A stretch of 64,000 nt of DNA from CAXMST01 sp963793415 (GCA_963793415.1 CAWCAC010000002.1:1364001-1428000); one strand, 5' to 3'; shown: positions 31,601 to 40,659, numbered from the stretch's first letter. Program-made: numbers and translations. Notes: generated from the sequence alone by a model not told the origin.

Positions 31601-33725
31601 GATCCCGACCGCGATCCGCAAGGACGCGAAGGCCCATCTCCGCCAGCTCACCGGCGACCCGAAGGCGGAGTTCCGCGACGGCCAGCTCGAGGCGATCAAC
31701 CAGCTCGTCTCCAAGCGCGGCCGCGTGCTCTGCGTGCAGCGCACCGGCTGGGGCAAGAGCGCCGTCTACTTCGTCGCCACGGCAATGCTGCGCGAGGCCG
31801 GCGCCGGCCCGACGATCCTCGTCTCGCCGCTGATCGCGCTGATGCGCAACCAGCTCGAGGCCGCCGAGGCGCTCGGGATCAAGGCGGCGACCGTCAACTC
31901 GGCCAACCGCGACGACTGGGAGGAGACCTTCGCCGCGATCGACGACGGCGAGATCGACCTGCTGCTGCTCAGCCCCGAGCGGCTCGCCAACCCCGCCTTC
32001 CGCGCCGGTGTGTTGCCCGAGCTGATCGCGACCACCGGCCTGCTCGTGATCGACGAGGCCCACTGCATCTCCGACTGGGGCCACGACTTCCGGCCCGACT
32101 ACCGCCGGATCGCCGGCCTCGTCGACAAGCTTCCCGCCGACGCCGCCGTGCTGGCGACGACCGCGACCGCCAACGACCGCGTCATCCGCGACGTCGAGGA
32201 GCAGCTCGGGACCAAGTCCGACCAGGGCTCGGGAACCGGCAACACCAAGGCCAACCCCGACGGCCTGATCACGATCCGCGGCTCGCTCGACCGGCCCTCG
32301 CTGCGGCTCGAGGTCGTCGACATGCCGAGCCAGGCCGAGCGCCTTGCCTGGCTCGCGACCTACATCCCCAAGCTCGAGGGCAGCGGCATCGTCTACTGCC
32401 TGACCGTCCGCGACACCGCGACCGTCGCCGACTGGCTCGTCTCACAGGGGATCAAGGCCGAGGCCTACTCCGGCCAGACTGACTCCGCCGAGCGAATCGA
32501 GATCGAGAAGCGGCTGCTCGCCAACAAGGTCAAGTGCGTCGTCGCGACCAGCGCCCTCGGCATGGGCTACGACAAGCCCGATCTCGGCTTCGTCGTCCAC
32601 TTCCAGGGCCCGGGCTCGCCGATCGCCTACTACCAGCAGGTCGGCCGCGCCGGTCGCGGTCTCGGGGAGGCGGACGCGGTCTTACTGCGCGGCGCCGAGG
32701 ACAAGGACGTGCAGGATTTCTTCATCAAGAGCGCCTTTCCGCCGGCCGAACACGTCCACACCGTGCTCGGGCTGATCGAGGGCTCGATGAAGCCGGTCAC
32801 CGTCGGCCAGCTGATGGATGACGTCAACCTCGGCAAGGGCCGGCTCAGCCTGATGCTGAAGCAGCTCGAGGTCGAAGGCGCGGTCCGCAAGGTCGGCTCC
32901 GGCTACCGCCGCAGCGAGGGCGGCTGGCTCTACGACGAAAAGCGGATCGAGGCCGTCACCGCCGCCCGCCGCGCCGAACAGAAGGCGATGGAGGCCTACG
33001 GCAACGACGGCCGCTGCCTGATGGAGTCGCTGCGGATCGAGCTCGACGACCCCGAGGCCGAGCCCTGCGGCCGCTGCTCGATCTGCACCGAGCCGAAGTT
33101 CGCCGACGAGCTCGATCGCGACCTCGCGCTCGAGGCGATCACGATGCTGCGCGACAAGCCGATCGAGATCGAGCCGCGCCGCTCGACCCCGACCGCCAGC
33201 GGCGGCTTCTCGAAGGTCCCGCGCGACGAGCAGTGTGAGCCCGGCCGCGCCGTCTCGCTGATCAGCGACGCCGGCTGGGGGAGGCTGGTCAAGCAGGGCC
33301 GTCACAAGGACGAGCGCTTCGATGACGAGCTCGTCGACGCCGCCGCGGCCCTGGTCGCGAACTGGGGCCCCGACCCCGCTCCGGCCTGGATCACGACCGT
33401 GCCCTCGCTGCGCCACCCCGAGCTCGTCGACGACTTCGCCAAGCGTCTCGCCGCCAAGCTCGACCTGCCCTACGCGCCGGCGCTGAAGCAGACCCGCAAG
33501 ACCGAGCACCAGAGCAAGCTCGACAACTCGCGCCAGCAGTACCTCAACGTCGAGGGCGCCTTCAGCGTCAACGGCGCCGGCCTGCACTCGAAGGAGCCGG
33601 TGCTGCTCGTCGACGACACAGTCGACTCACGCTGGACCCTGACCGAGGCCGGCCGCAACCTGCGCCGCGCAGGCGTCGTCGCGGTCTGGCCGCTGGCCCT
33701 GGCCAGCAGCGGCCTCGGCGGCTGA
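31593..33725 (+). CDS. recQ: RecQ-family DNA helicase with C-terminal phosphoribosyltransferase-like domain
   Basis: 710 aa with GTG start inside the VOC gene's end. Helicase motif I is VQRTGWGKS, motif II VIDEAHCISDWGHDFR, and motif VI QQVGRAGRG. The zinc-binding region is reduced to CGRCSIC. The last ~130 residues end in PVLLVDDTVDSRWTLTEAG, a PRPP-binding loop of phosphoribosyltransferases, in place of an HRDC domain; such fusions are found in Actinomycetota. It unwinds DNA during repair; the role of the tail is unknown. Confidence 0.9.
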   Translation: MARIPTAIRKDAKAHLRQLTGDPKAEFRDGQLEAINQLVSKRGRVLCVQRTGWGKSAVYFVATAMLREAGAGPTILVSPLIALMRNQLEAAEALGIKAATVNSANRDDWEETFAAIDDGEIDLLLLSPERLANPAFRAGVLPELIATTGLLVIDEAHCISDWGHDFRPDYRRIAGLVDKLPADAAVLATTATANDRVIRDVEEQLGTKSDQGSGTGNTKANPDGLITIRGSLDRPSLRLEVVDMPSQAERLAWLATYIPKLEGSGIVYCLTVRDTATVADWLVSQGIKAEAYSGQTDSAERIEIEKRLLANKVKCVVATSALGMGYDKPDLGFVVHFQGPGSPIAYYQQVGRAGRGLGEADAVLLRGAEDKDVQDFFIKSAFPPAEHVHTVLGLIEGSMKPVTVGQLMDDVNLGKGRLSLMLKQLEVEGAVRKVGSGYRRSEGGWLYDEKRIEAVTAARRAEQKAMEAYGNDGRCLMESLRIELDDPEAEPCGRCSICTEPKFADELDRDLALEAITMLRDKPIEIEPRRSTPTASGGFSKVPRDEQCEPGRAVSLISDAGWGRLVKQGRHKDERFDDELVDAAAALVANWGPDPAPAWITTVPSLRHPELVDDFAKRLAAKLDLPYAPALKQTRKTEHQSKLDNSRQQYLNVEGAFSVNGAGLHSKEPVLLVDDTVDSRWTLTEAGRNLRRAGVVAVWPLALASSGLGG

Positions 33726-33729
33726 TCGC

Positions 33730-33834
33730 TCAGCGGTCGAAGACGCCGAACGCGGCCAGCAGCACCAGCGTCACGACCAGCGAGAGCAGCAGCGAGCTGC
33801 CGCAGCCGAGCCGGTTCGAGAAGAAGAGGAACAC
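33730..33834 (-). CDS. Small single-TM membrane protein (34 aa)
   Basis: GTG 33834 to TGA 33730 encodes 34 residues starting FLFFSNRLGCGSS followed by one membrane segment (LLLSLVVTLVLLAAFGVF). The FLFFSNRLGC start resembles a recurrent tiny membrane protein of Actinomycetota that I recall only loosely. TACGCC lies 6 nt before the GTG, close to the leaderless pattern. It is convergent with recQ, 4 bp apart. Function unknown. Confidence 0.6.
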   Translation of the reverse strand: MFLFFSNRLGCGSSLLLSLVVTLVLLAAFGVFDR

Positions 33835-33879
33835 CGCCGAGGCGTACCCGTTCGCGCGTGGCTGACGCAGGGGCCAGAG

Positions 33880-34275
33880 TCAGGCGCCGGGAACAAGCTC
33901 GATGATCGCGCCGTTCCCGGGGGCGCGGGCCAGTCCTCGATCGGCCGTGAGTAGGGGCGCGTCGAGCGCCTCGGCCAAGGCGACGTACACCGCGTCATAG
34001 GTGGTCAAGTTCTCCCGCAGTCCCCAGACCCTGGGCAGTAGGGGCTCGTGGGGATAGCGGCGGATGTTGAGGTCCATGAAGTCGTGCAGCGCATCGCTGG
34101 CGCGGTCCGCGCTGAGCCGCTCGTGGTGGCAAAGGCGCCGGAGTGCGGAGGTGATCTCGAGGTCGATCAGGTAGGGGGCGTGAACGTCACGCTCGCTGCT
34201 CAGGCGCTCAGAGACAGATGCATCGCCGCTCGGAAGCAGAGCCCGCAGGATCGTCGAGGCGTCGACGATCAGCAC
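33880..34275 (-). CDS. PIN-domain toxin (VapC family), module 3
   Basis: 131 aa. LIVDASTILRALL, IDLEITSALRR, YDAVYVALAEAL and LLTADRGLARA supply the conserved acidic residues. GTG 34275 is 1 base after the antitoxin's stop. The antitoxin is FitA-like, so this pair resembles FitAB/VapBC of the same branch. Confidence 0.88.
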   Translation of the reverse strand: MLIVDASTILRALLPSGDASVSERLSSERDVHAPYLIDLEITSALRRLCHHERLSADRASDALHDFMDLNIRRYPHEPLLPRVWGLRENLTTYDAVYVALAEALDAPLLTADRGLARAPGNGAIIELVPGA

Positions 34276-34276
34276 G

Positions 34277-34507
34277 TCAGTCTTCGTCGCGGTCAGCTCG
34301 GACCGCGGCAGCAATCTCATTGGTGGTCAGGCCCGGGCCGCTTCGGGCTGCCGCCCTCTGAAGGACGTCCGCGATCTCGGGGCGGCTCGCCGCGCTCCGC
34401 AGTTCCGCGAGCGCGTAGTCCGAGAGCGAGACGCCTGCTGCTGCGGCGCGCGAGCGGAGGGTCCTGTGGAGGTCGTCCGGCACGTTGCGGATCTGAATCG
34501 CCTTCAC
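34277..34507 (-). CDS. FitA-like ribbon-helix-helix antitoxin, module 3
   Basis: 76 aa. KAIQIRNVPDDLHRTLRSRA followed by GVSLSDYALAELR matches FitA/Arc-type antitoxins, whose proteins usually begin exactly at MKAIQIRNVP. GTG 34507 is therefore chosen over ATG 34516; a TAGCAT box sits 7 nt before it. TGCATG repeats upstream look like its operator. Confidence 0.85.
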   Translation of the reverse strand: MKAIQIRNVPDDLHRTLRSRAAAAGVSLSDYALAELRSAASRPEIADVLQRAAARSGPGLTTNEIAAAVRADRDED

Positions 34508-34514
34508 AGATGGC

Positions 34515-34520
34515 ATGCTA
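34515..34520 (-). promoter_or_regulatory. -10 box for VapBC module 3
   Basis: TAGCAT on the minus strand, 7 nt before GTG 34507. Confidence 0.45.
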
Positions 34521-34525
34521 GCAAC

Positions 34526-34553
34526 CTGCATGTGATGCATGCACTCTGCATGT
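34526..34553. promoter_or_regulatory. Probable operator of VapBC module 3 (repeated TGCATG)
   Basis: CTGCATGT occurs at 34526-34533 and again 20 bp on at 34546-34553, with a TGCATGCA palindrome (34536-34543) between. The three TGCATG units are 9 and 11 bp apart, i.e. on one face of the helix, just upstream of the -10 box. Confidence 0.6.
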
Positions 34554-34723
34554 ATCGACTCTTCGTGTGTGGTACATGGGCTCGAACCTACGGCGCCCGA
34601 AGTCGCGCGTGGGGCACGCAATGGAGAGCTTTTCGCGCCGATTCGTGTCAGGGCGCAGACGACGCTTCTGTGTGCCCACAGCTTTCGGGAGCTATCCGAA
34701 CTGTCGCCGTCGGCCGTCCCGCG

Positions 34724-34729
34724 TACATT
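34724..34729 (+). promoter_or_regulatory. -10 box for PAP2 gene
   Basis: TACATT, 7 nt before GTG 34737. The ATG at 34731 is only 1 nt from the box and would lie upstream of the transcription start. Confidence 0.4.
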
Positions 34730-34736
34730 TATGGCT

Positions 34737-35741
34737 GTGGACGCGAGCGAAGTTGCCCGCGTCGGGGCAATTGAGACGACGGACAAGGCCGAGAGGGCCG
34801 AGTTCCGCTTCACCCACTGGGTGGCCGTGCGTCGTACTGCTCTGGCGCTTTATCTGATCGCCTTTCTGGTCTGGACGACGCAGTACGGGATCTCGACCCA
34901 GCGTGAGCTGGTCATCCTCTGGGTCTGCGGAGCGCTGGTCTGTGCCTCGATCGGCCGCCACCCGCGCCAGATCATGCGGCTACTGCTCGACTGGGCGCCG
35001 ATCGTCGCCGTGCTCGCCGTCTACGACCTGACCCGCGGCGCCGCCGACGAGATCGGCATCGACGTCCACCACCAGACGATGATCGACGTCGACCGCTTCC
35101 TCTTCTTCGGCCAGACCCCGACCGAGTGGCTGCAGGACCGCCTCTATGAGCCGGGTGTCGTCAACTGGTGGGACGCGGCCTTCTCGGCGATCTACACCTC
35201 CTACTTCATCGTCCCCTTCGCCCTCGCCGGCCTGCTCTGGGTGCGGGATCATCCTGCCTTCCTCCGCTTCAGCAAGCGCCTCGTCACGCTCGCGATCGCC
35301 GGTCTGATCACCTACATCCTGTTCCCCGCCTCACCGCCGTGGATGGCCGGGCAGATGGGACTGCTCGAGGAGGTCCACCGCAGCACCTCGAACGGCTTCA
35401 ACTCGCTCGGGGTCGGAACCGTCGGGCTGTTCGAGCGCGGCCAGAGCAGCGCCAACCTCGTCGCCGCCGTGCCCTCGCTGCACTCCGCCTTCACGGCGCT
35501 GGTCGTGATGTTCCTCTGGAGCCGGGTGCGGCGACGCTGGCGGCCGCTGCTCGCGGCATATCCGGTGGCGATGGGCCTGACCCTGGTCGCGACCGGCGAG
35601 CACTACGTCTTCGACGTCCTGCTGGGCTGGTCCTACGCCGGCGCCGTGATGCTGGCCTGGGCCTGGTGGGAGCGCCGTAGCGAAGCCACGGAGCCGGCCA
35701 TGGCCCCGGAAGAGGCGGCGCTGGAAGAGGCGCGCGCTTGA
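34737..35741 (+). CDS. PAP2-superfamily membrane protein (Aur1/Ipt1-like)
   Basis: About 334 aa with six membrane segments. The PAP2_3 signature AAVPSLHSAFTALVVMFLW and ATGEHYVFDVLLGW supply the catalytic His residues and Asp of lipid phosphatases and inositol-phosphotransferases. It likely acts on lipid phosphates at the outer membrane leaflet. GTG 34737 is preferred because TACATT lies 7 nt upstream; ATG 34731 is two codons earlier. The stop overlaps the next gene's TTG start (TTGA). Confidence 0.85.
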   Translation: MDASEVARVGAIETTDKAERAEFRFTHWVAVRRTALALYLIAFLVWTTQYGISTQRELVILWVCGALVCASIGRHPRQIMRLLLDWAPIVAVLAVYDLTRGAADEIGIDVHHQTMIDVDRFLFFGQTPTEWLQDRLYEPGVVNWWDAAFSAIYTSYFIVPFALAGLLWVRDHPAFLRFSKRLVTLAIAGLITYILFPASPPWMAGQMGLLEEVHRSTSNGFNSLGVGTVGLFERGQSSANLVAAVPSLHSAFTALVVMFLWSRVRRRWRPLLAAYPVAMGLTLVATGEHYVFDVLLGWSYAGAVMLAWAWWERRSEATEPAMAPEEAALEEARA

Positions 35742-36175
35742 GCGGGAGGCGGCTCGGCGCCGTCGCCGGCGTGCTCGCGCTCCTCGCCCTGACCCTCGCC
35801 GCATTCGCGGGCTGCGGCTCCGACGGCGACGACGCCGACGACGACTCGAGCCCGCAGCAGTTCACCGTCACCGACCTGGGCGAGCCGATCGAGGTCGAGG
35901 CGGGGGAGAGCTTCGAGGTCGTCCTCGACTCGAACCCGACCACCGGCTACAGCTGGCGGGTGACGATCGACCCGCCCGCCGATGTCGTCACCGCGGCGGG
36001 CAGCACCTACGAGCCCGATTCCGACTCGGAGAACCTCACCGGCGGCGGTGGCAAGGACACCTTCACCTTCGAGGCCACGAAGGCCGGCGAGGCGACGATC
36101 ACCTTCGACTACATGCCGCCCGGCGAGCCCAGCAAGCCGGCTGAGACGAAGACGGCGAAGGTCAGCGTCGGCTGA
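35738..36175 (+). CDS. Chagasin-like (I42) peptidase-inhibitor lipoprotein
   Basis: 145 aa, TTG start overlapping the PAP2 stop. Signal peptide ends in a lipobox LAAFAGC. The mature part has SNPTTGYSWRV, the central loop of I42/chagasin inhibitors of papain-type cysteine peptidases, plus GGGGKDTFTFEA and the final strand. It would be anchored outside the membrane and may guard against host or own cysteine peptidases. Confidence 0.85.
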   Translation: MSGRRLGAVAGVLALLALTLAAFAGCGSDGDDADDDSSPQQFTVTDLGEPIEVEAGESFEVVLDSNPTTGYSWRVTIDPPADVVTAAGSTYEPDSDSENLTGGGGKDTFTFEATKAGEATITFDYMPPGEPSKPAETKTAKVSVG

Positions 36176-36205
36176 CGAGCTCGGCCCGGCGGCCTGAGCG
36201 TCCGG

Positions 36206-36703
36206 CTAGTTGCCGCCGCCCGAGCCCCCGGCATCGCCCGAGCCCGAGCCCTGCTCGCCGAGGCCGGACTGGAGCGTGTCGAGCTGCCACTCGCCGTCGA
36301 CGTAGACGAGCGTGAAGCGCTGGTAGCCGAGCGCGCTGGTCGCCTCGCCGCTCGCCTCGTCGCCCTTGACCGTGACGGTCTGGACCTCGATCTCACCGGG
36401 GTCGTTGCCCTCGGTGATCACCTGCTCGCAGTTCGTGCGGGCCTTCTCGACGCTCATGTCGGGGAACAGGGTCGTCACGTAGTTGTCGGTGAGCCGATCG
36501 CAGGTCGCTGGGTCCTTGGAGCCGACGATCTCGACGAACGCCGCCTCGGCCCCGGCCTCGGTCTGCGCGGAGGCGTCACCGGTGCTGGTGCTGCTCGCGG
36601 TCGTGTCGGTGCCGGTCGTGCTGTCGTCGTCGCCGCAGGCGCCGATTCCAAGCGCCAGCACCACCGTCACAGCGGCCACCGTCCCGATCCGTCGTCCCCG
36701 CAT
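36206..36703 (-). CDS. Putative lipoprotein, paralogue A
   Basis: 165 aa. Signal peptide with lipobox LGIGAC, then a Ser/Thr-rich linker, a domain with SKDPATCDRLTDNYV and VYVDGEWQLDTLQSG, and a Gly/Ser tail. The domain resembles NTF2/DUF4878-like lipoproteins by shape only. ATG 36703 has AGGAG 6 nt upstream. Its neighbour at 36836 is a diverged tandem copy (SQDPATCERLSDSF, DSDGEWQLDAL). Confidence 0.75.
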   Translation of the reverse strand: MRGRRIGTVAAVTVVLALGIGACGDDDSTTGTDTTASSTSTGDASAQTEAGAEAAFVEIVGSKDPATCDRLTDNYVTTLFPDMSVEKARTNCEQVITEGNDPGEIEVQTVTVKGDEASGEATSALGYQRFTLVYVDGEWQLDTLQSGLGEQGSGSGDAGGSGGGN

Positions 36704-36835
36704 CTGCGCTCCTCTCAGCTTCGATCGTCGTCCATACGCCACGCGGCGCGTTTGAGTGAGCGCGGAGGCTATAGAGGCAGCCCGGCGGGCCGCCGCTCAG
36801 CCCCGCAGCCCTCAGACCTCGGCCGGTCTCCCGGC

Positions 36836-37261
36836 TCAGCCTGTCGTGTCGGTCGTGTCGCCGGTCTCGACCGGGGCGATGTTGTCGAGAGCGTCGAGCT
36901 GCCACTCGCCGTCGCTGTCGACCATCGTGAAGTCAGCCGTCGCCTGGTCGCTGGTGATCGAGCCGGTCGCGGTCTCGCCGTCGACGGTGATCTCGGTCAC
37001 CTCGATGTTGTCGGGAACCTGGCCGGAGACGATCCCCTCCTCGCAGGCGGCGAGCCCCTCTTCGCCGCTGGCGCCGTACTGGGTCTCGATAAAGCTGTCG
37101 CTGAGCCGCTCGCAGGTGGCGGGGTCCTGGGAGGAGAGGATCTCGACCGCTGCGGCCGAGGCCTCGTCCTCGGAGCTGTTCGAGTCGTCGCCGCCGCAAG
37201 CGGCGATCCCGGCGGCGAGCACGATGCTCGCGACTACCGCTCCTGTACGTCGTCCCAACAT
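36836..37261 (-). CDS. Putative lipoprotein, paralogue B
   Basis: 141 aa. Lipobox AAGIAAC, acidic linker, then SSQDPATCERLSDSF and SDGEWQLDALDN, aligned along its length with the lipoprotein at 36206. A ribosome-binding site AAGGAG precedes ATG 37261. The pair arose by tandem duplication; role unknown. Confidence 0.75.
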   Translation of the reverse strand: MLGRRTGAVVASIVLAAGIAACGGDDSNSSEDEASAAAVEILSSQDPATCERLSDSFIETQYGASGEEGLAACEEGIVSGQVPDNIEVTEITVDGETATGSITSDQATADFTMVDSDGEWQLDALDNIAPVETGDTTDTTG

Positions 37262-37366
37262 GGCGCTCTCCTTGCTTCGGGGGTGGAGTTCGCCCGAGTG
37301 GACGAGAGCACGACCCTACTCGGGCGAGCGGGCGCCGCGCAAACCGCCACCGCTGCCGGGCAGGAC

Positions 37367-37372
37367 TAAACT
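37367..37372 (+). promoter_or_regulatory. -10 box for GDPD gene
   Basis: TAAACT, 9 nt before ATG 37382, giving a leader of about 2 nt. Confidence 0.45.
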
Positions 37373-37381
37373 CGCAAGCCG

Positions 37382-38734
37382 ATGAGGGGCGAGCAAACCG
37401 ACATGGGAGCTGACGTGCGTATTGGAGCTTGGGGGCGCCTCGCGGCGCTGATCACCGTTGGAGCGCTGTTCGCGCTGATCCTGCCGGCCGCCGCCGGCGC
37501 CGGCCCGACCGACTGGACGAAGCTGCGGGCGCTCAACATCACCCACCAGGGTGGCGAGGACGAGGCCCCCTCGGCGACGATGTACGCGTTCGAGCGCTCG
37601 ATGCTGCTCGGCTCCGACATGCTCGAGGTCGACGTCAACGTGACCAAGGACGGCAAGCTCGCGATCATCCACGACGGCACCGTCGACCGGACCACGAACG
37701 GCACCGGCGAGGTCGCCGACTTCACGATGAAGGAGCTGAAGAAGCTCGACGCCGCCTACAACTTCGTCCCGCTCGAGGGCGTCGAGTCCGACGCGCCCGA
37801 GGACCAGTACGTCTTCCGCGGCGTCCGCACCGGCGACAAGAAGCCGCCCGTCGGCTACGAGGCCGGCGACTTCCGCCCGCTCGAGCTGAAGGAGCTGATG
37901 GACCGCTACCCCGGCGTCCCGATCAACATCGAGATCAAGGGTGGCGAGCCGGAGACCGACGCCGACTACCTGCTCGTCGCCGAGACCCTGGCCGAGTTCC
38001 TCAACGACTACGGCCGCACCAAGGGAATCGTCGTCGCCTCCTTCAACGACACCGCGCTCACAGCCTTTCACGAGCTCGCGCCCGACATCGACCTGGCGCC
38101 GGCGACGGCGATGGTCGCGGGCTACGTGCTCGCCGGCACGCCGCTGCCGCCCGGATACGAGGTCTTCCAGGTCCCGACCTCCTTCAACGGCGTCCCGGTC
38201 GTCACCCAGGACTTCGTCGACAAGGCCCACAGCGACGGCTACGCCGTCCACCCCTGGACGATCAACGACGTCGCGACGATGAACGAGCTCTGGGACTACG
38301 GCGTCGACGGGATCATGACCGCCGAGCCGATGCGCCTCGAGCACAACATGTGCAAGCGCGACGAGCCCCGCCCGAAGCTCCCCAAGAGCACCGGCGGCAA
38401 GCACTGCAGCAAGAAGGTCTCGATCGCCTGTGAGGTCAAGGCCACCGCGATCGACGTCAAGGGCAAGAAGGCCAAGGTCACGATCGCCCGCAAGGACGAC
38501 TACAACAGCCGCTGCGCCGGCAAGGTCGAGCTCAAGGCCAAGGGCGAGAAGGCGACCAAGAAGGGCAAGTTCGACTTCGGCTGGAAGGCCCCGAGCGAGG
38601 GCGGCCCCACCGAGGTGACCGCCGAGGTCAAGCTCAACAAGAAGCTCTCGAAGGCGATCAAGAAGCAGGGCGAGGTCAAGGCGACGGCATACCCGTACGG
38701 GGCCTTCGAGAAGAAGGCGACGCTCGGGGCGTAG
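37382..38734 (+). CDS. Secreted glycerophosphodiester phosphodiesterase with Lys-rich tail
   Basis: 450 aa. A signal peptide (LAALITVGALFALILPAAAG) leads into a GDPD TIM barrel: ITHQGGEDEAPSATM replaces the usual HRG...EN motif, followed by MLEVDVNVTKDGKLAIIHDG and NIEIKGG, and VHPWTIND. The second His and the metal-binding acids are retained. The last ~100 residues are Lys-rich (KGKKAKVTIARKDD), similar in style to the tail of the next gene, perhaps for binding anionic wall polymers. It hydrolyses glycerophosphodiesters outside the cell. Confidence 0.88.
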   Translation: MRGEQTDMGADVRIGAWGRLAALITVGALFALILPAAAGAGPTDWTKLRALNITHQGGEDEAPSATMYAFERSMLLGSDMLEVDVNVTKDGKLAIIHDGTVDRTTNGTGEVADFTMKELKKLDAAYNFVPLEGVESDAPEDQYVFRGVRTGDKKPPVGYEAGDFRPLELKELMDRYPGVPINIEIKGGEPETDADYLLVAETLAEFLNDYGRTKGIVVASFNDTALTAFHELAPDIDLAPATAMVAGYVLAGTPLPPGYEVFQVPTSFNGVPVVTQDFVDKAHSDGYAVHPWTINDVATMNELWDYGVDGIMTAEPMRLEHNMCKRDEPRPKLPKSTGGKHCSKKVSIACEVKATAIDVKGKKAKVTIARKDDYNSRCAGKVELKAKGEKATKKGKFDFGWKAPSEGGPTEVTAEVKLNKKLSKAIKKQGEVKATAYPYGAFEKKATLGA

Positions 38735-38739
38735 CCGCT

Positions 38740-38759
38740 CCCGCCCCAGCCGGGGCGGG
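38740..38759 (+). terminator. Terminator-like hairpin after GDPD gene
   Basis: CCCGCCCC, 4-nt loop, GGGGCGGG: perfect 8-bp stem 6 bp after the stop. No T-tract. Confidence 0.45.
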
Positions 38760-38853
38760 CCCGCCGATCGGGACTTCGTCCAAACGGCTACCGGCTCAGC
38801 GCCGGTCGAGATACCCTTCCCCCGCATTCGTCGTCCCCTGTCGGGAGGTCTCA

Positions 38854-40659
38854 GTGAGAAGTCGGCTGTTCGGTGTCCTGGTCCTCGTCCTCGCCGCGCT
38901 CACCCTCCTCGGGCCCGCCGCGGCCCAGGCCGATCGCGCCGTCCTCGCTACCAACAGCGACACGCCGACAACCGGCCTGGCCGCGTTCGCGGCGCCCGAA
39001 GGCCAGCTGTCGATGCTGGACGGTGCCCCCGTTGCGACCGGCAACGAGACGAGCGCCGTCGCGATCAGCCCGGACGCCCGACACGCCTACGTCGCGAACA
39101 CCAACGACGACACGATCGGCCGCTACAGCCTCGCCGCGAACGGCCTCCCGACCCCGCTCGGCGCCACCCCGGCCGGCGGCAACCAGCCGACCGGGCTCGG
39201 CTTCAGCCCCGACGGCTCCTTCCTGCTCGCGACCAACCGCGACTCGACCGACGCCGATCCCACGGTCTCGGTCTTCGCCGTCGACGCCTCGAATGGCGCG
39301 CTGACGGCCGTCGCCGGCTCCCCCTTCGACGTCGGCGTCCACGACCCGCGCGCCGTCGTCGTCTCCCCCGACGGCCGCTTCGTCTACGTGACCGCGCGCC
39401 GCGGGCCGACCGGCCCGCCGGCGTCGAACGCCGACTCGGCGATCGCCGTGCTCGCGATCGGGGAGGACGGCTCGCTGACGCCGATCACCGGCTCGCCCTT
39501 CTTCCTCGTCGGGCAGGTGAACGCGTTCGGCGCCTCGATCGCCCCCGACGGCTCGCGCCTGTTCATGACCCGCTCGAACGGCAACGCGATCCACGTCTTC
39601 GACCTCAACGCCACGACCGGCGCGCCCACCCAGATCGCCGGCTCCCCGTTCACCGCCGGCGCGAACGCGCCGAGCGAGCTCACGGTCGCCCCCGACGGCG
39701 GCTCGCTGTACGTGGCCGAGGTCTTCGGTCAGGCGGTCGAGGGCTTCACGATCAACCCGGCGACCGGTGCGCTGACGCAGATCCCCGGCACCCCGCTCTC
39801 GCTCGCGCCCAGGCAGTCCCGGGGCGTGGCGCTGACGCCGGACGGCGAGAACCTCTACGTCTCGATGCTCTCCAACCCGGGAGTCGTCGAGGGGTTGGCA
39901 GTGGGCGCCGGCGGCGGGCTCACCCGTCTCACCGGATCGCCGTACGAGACCGAGGGCGAGTTCCCGAACTTCTTCAGCGTCGCGGTCACCCCGACGCAGA
40001 CGCCCGAGCCCGCCTTCAGCGCGCCCGCCACCGGCAAGGCCGGCGAGCAGCTCGACTTCGACGCCTCCGCGACCACGGTCCGGGGCGGGGAGGCGACGCG
40101 CTTCGACTGGGACTTCGGCGACGGCACGACCGCCGCCGACGGCGGCTCGACGATCTCCCACGCCTACACGCAGGACGGCACCTACACCGTGACCCTGACC
40201 GTGACCAACGACTGCGACCCCGCCGCCCCCGCGATCGACGGCGTCGTCTCGGTCGGCAACGCGATCTACTGCCGCGGCGCCCGCCAGGCCCAGACGACGG
40301 GCACGGTCGTGGTCGACTCGGTCGTCGACGGAGAGGTCAAGGCGAAGAAGACCCAGAAGCAGAAGGGCAAGAAGGTCGTCGTCGAAGCCAAGGTCATCGC
40401 CGGCGAGCAACTGGACGCAAAGCTGAAGGGCAAGATCAGGATCAGCGGCCGACGCTTCAGCCTCGCGCCAAAGACAAAGAGCGTCGACGCCGGCCAGACG
40501 AAGAAGTTCAAGCTCAAGCCAAAGAAGCCCAAGCACACCAAGAAGATCCTCCGCGCCCTCGATCAGGGCAAGACGGGGAAGACGAGGCTGATGGCGAAGC
40601 TGACCGACGAGGTGGGCAACAAGGCCAAGAGCAAGCTGAAGGTGACGTTGGAGGGTTGA
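38854..40659 (+). CDS. Secreted lactonase-like beta-propeller with PKD domain
   Basis: 601 aa. Signal peptide (LFGVLVLVLAALTLLGPAAA), then about seven propeller blades of the form SPDGRFVYVT...FAVDASNGALTAVAGSPF (residues 30-385), as in the YncE/lactonase group, then a PKD domain (FDWDFGDGTTAADGG, SHAYTQDGTYTVTLTVT) and a Lys-rich C-terminal ~110 residues. Likely an exported surface-binding protein. GTG 38854 has GGGAGG 6 nt upstream. Confidence 0.87.
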   Translation: MRSRLFGVLVLVLAALTLLGPAAAQADRAVLATNSDTPTTGLAAFAAPEGQLSMLDGAPVATGNETSAVAISPDARHAYVANTNDDTIGRYSLAANGLPTPLGATPAGGNQPTGLGFSPDGSFLLATNRDSTDADPTVSVFAVDASNGALTAVAGSPFDVGVHDPRAVVVSPDGRFVYVTARRGPTGPPASNADSAIAVLAIGEDGSLTPITGSPFFLVGQVNAFGASIAPDGSRLFMTRSNGNAIHVFDLNATTGAPTQIAGSPFTAGANAPSELTVAPDGGSLYVAEVFGQAVEGFTINPATGALTQIPGTPLSLAPRQSRGVALTPDGENLYVSMLSNPGVVEGLAVGAGGGLTRLTGSPYETEGEFPNFFSVAVTPTQTPEPAFSAPATGKAGEQLDFDASATTVRGGEATRFDWDFGDGTTAADGGSTISHAYTQDGTYTVTLTVTNDCDPAAPAIDGVVSVGNAIYCRGARQAQTTGTVVVDSVVDGEVKAKKTQKQKGKKVVVEAKVIAGEQLDAKLKGKIRISGRRFSLAPKTKSVDAGQTKKFKLKPKKPKHTKKILRALDQGKTGKTRLMAKLTDEVGNKAKSKLKVTLEG

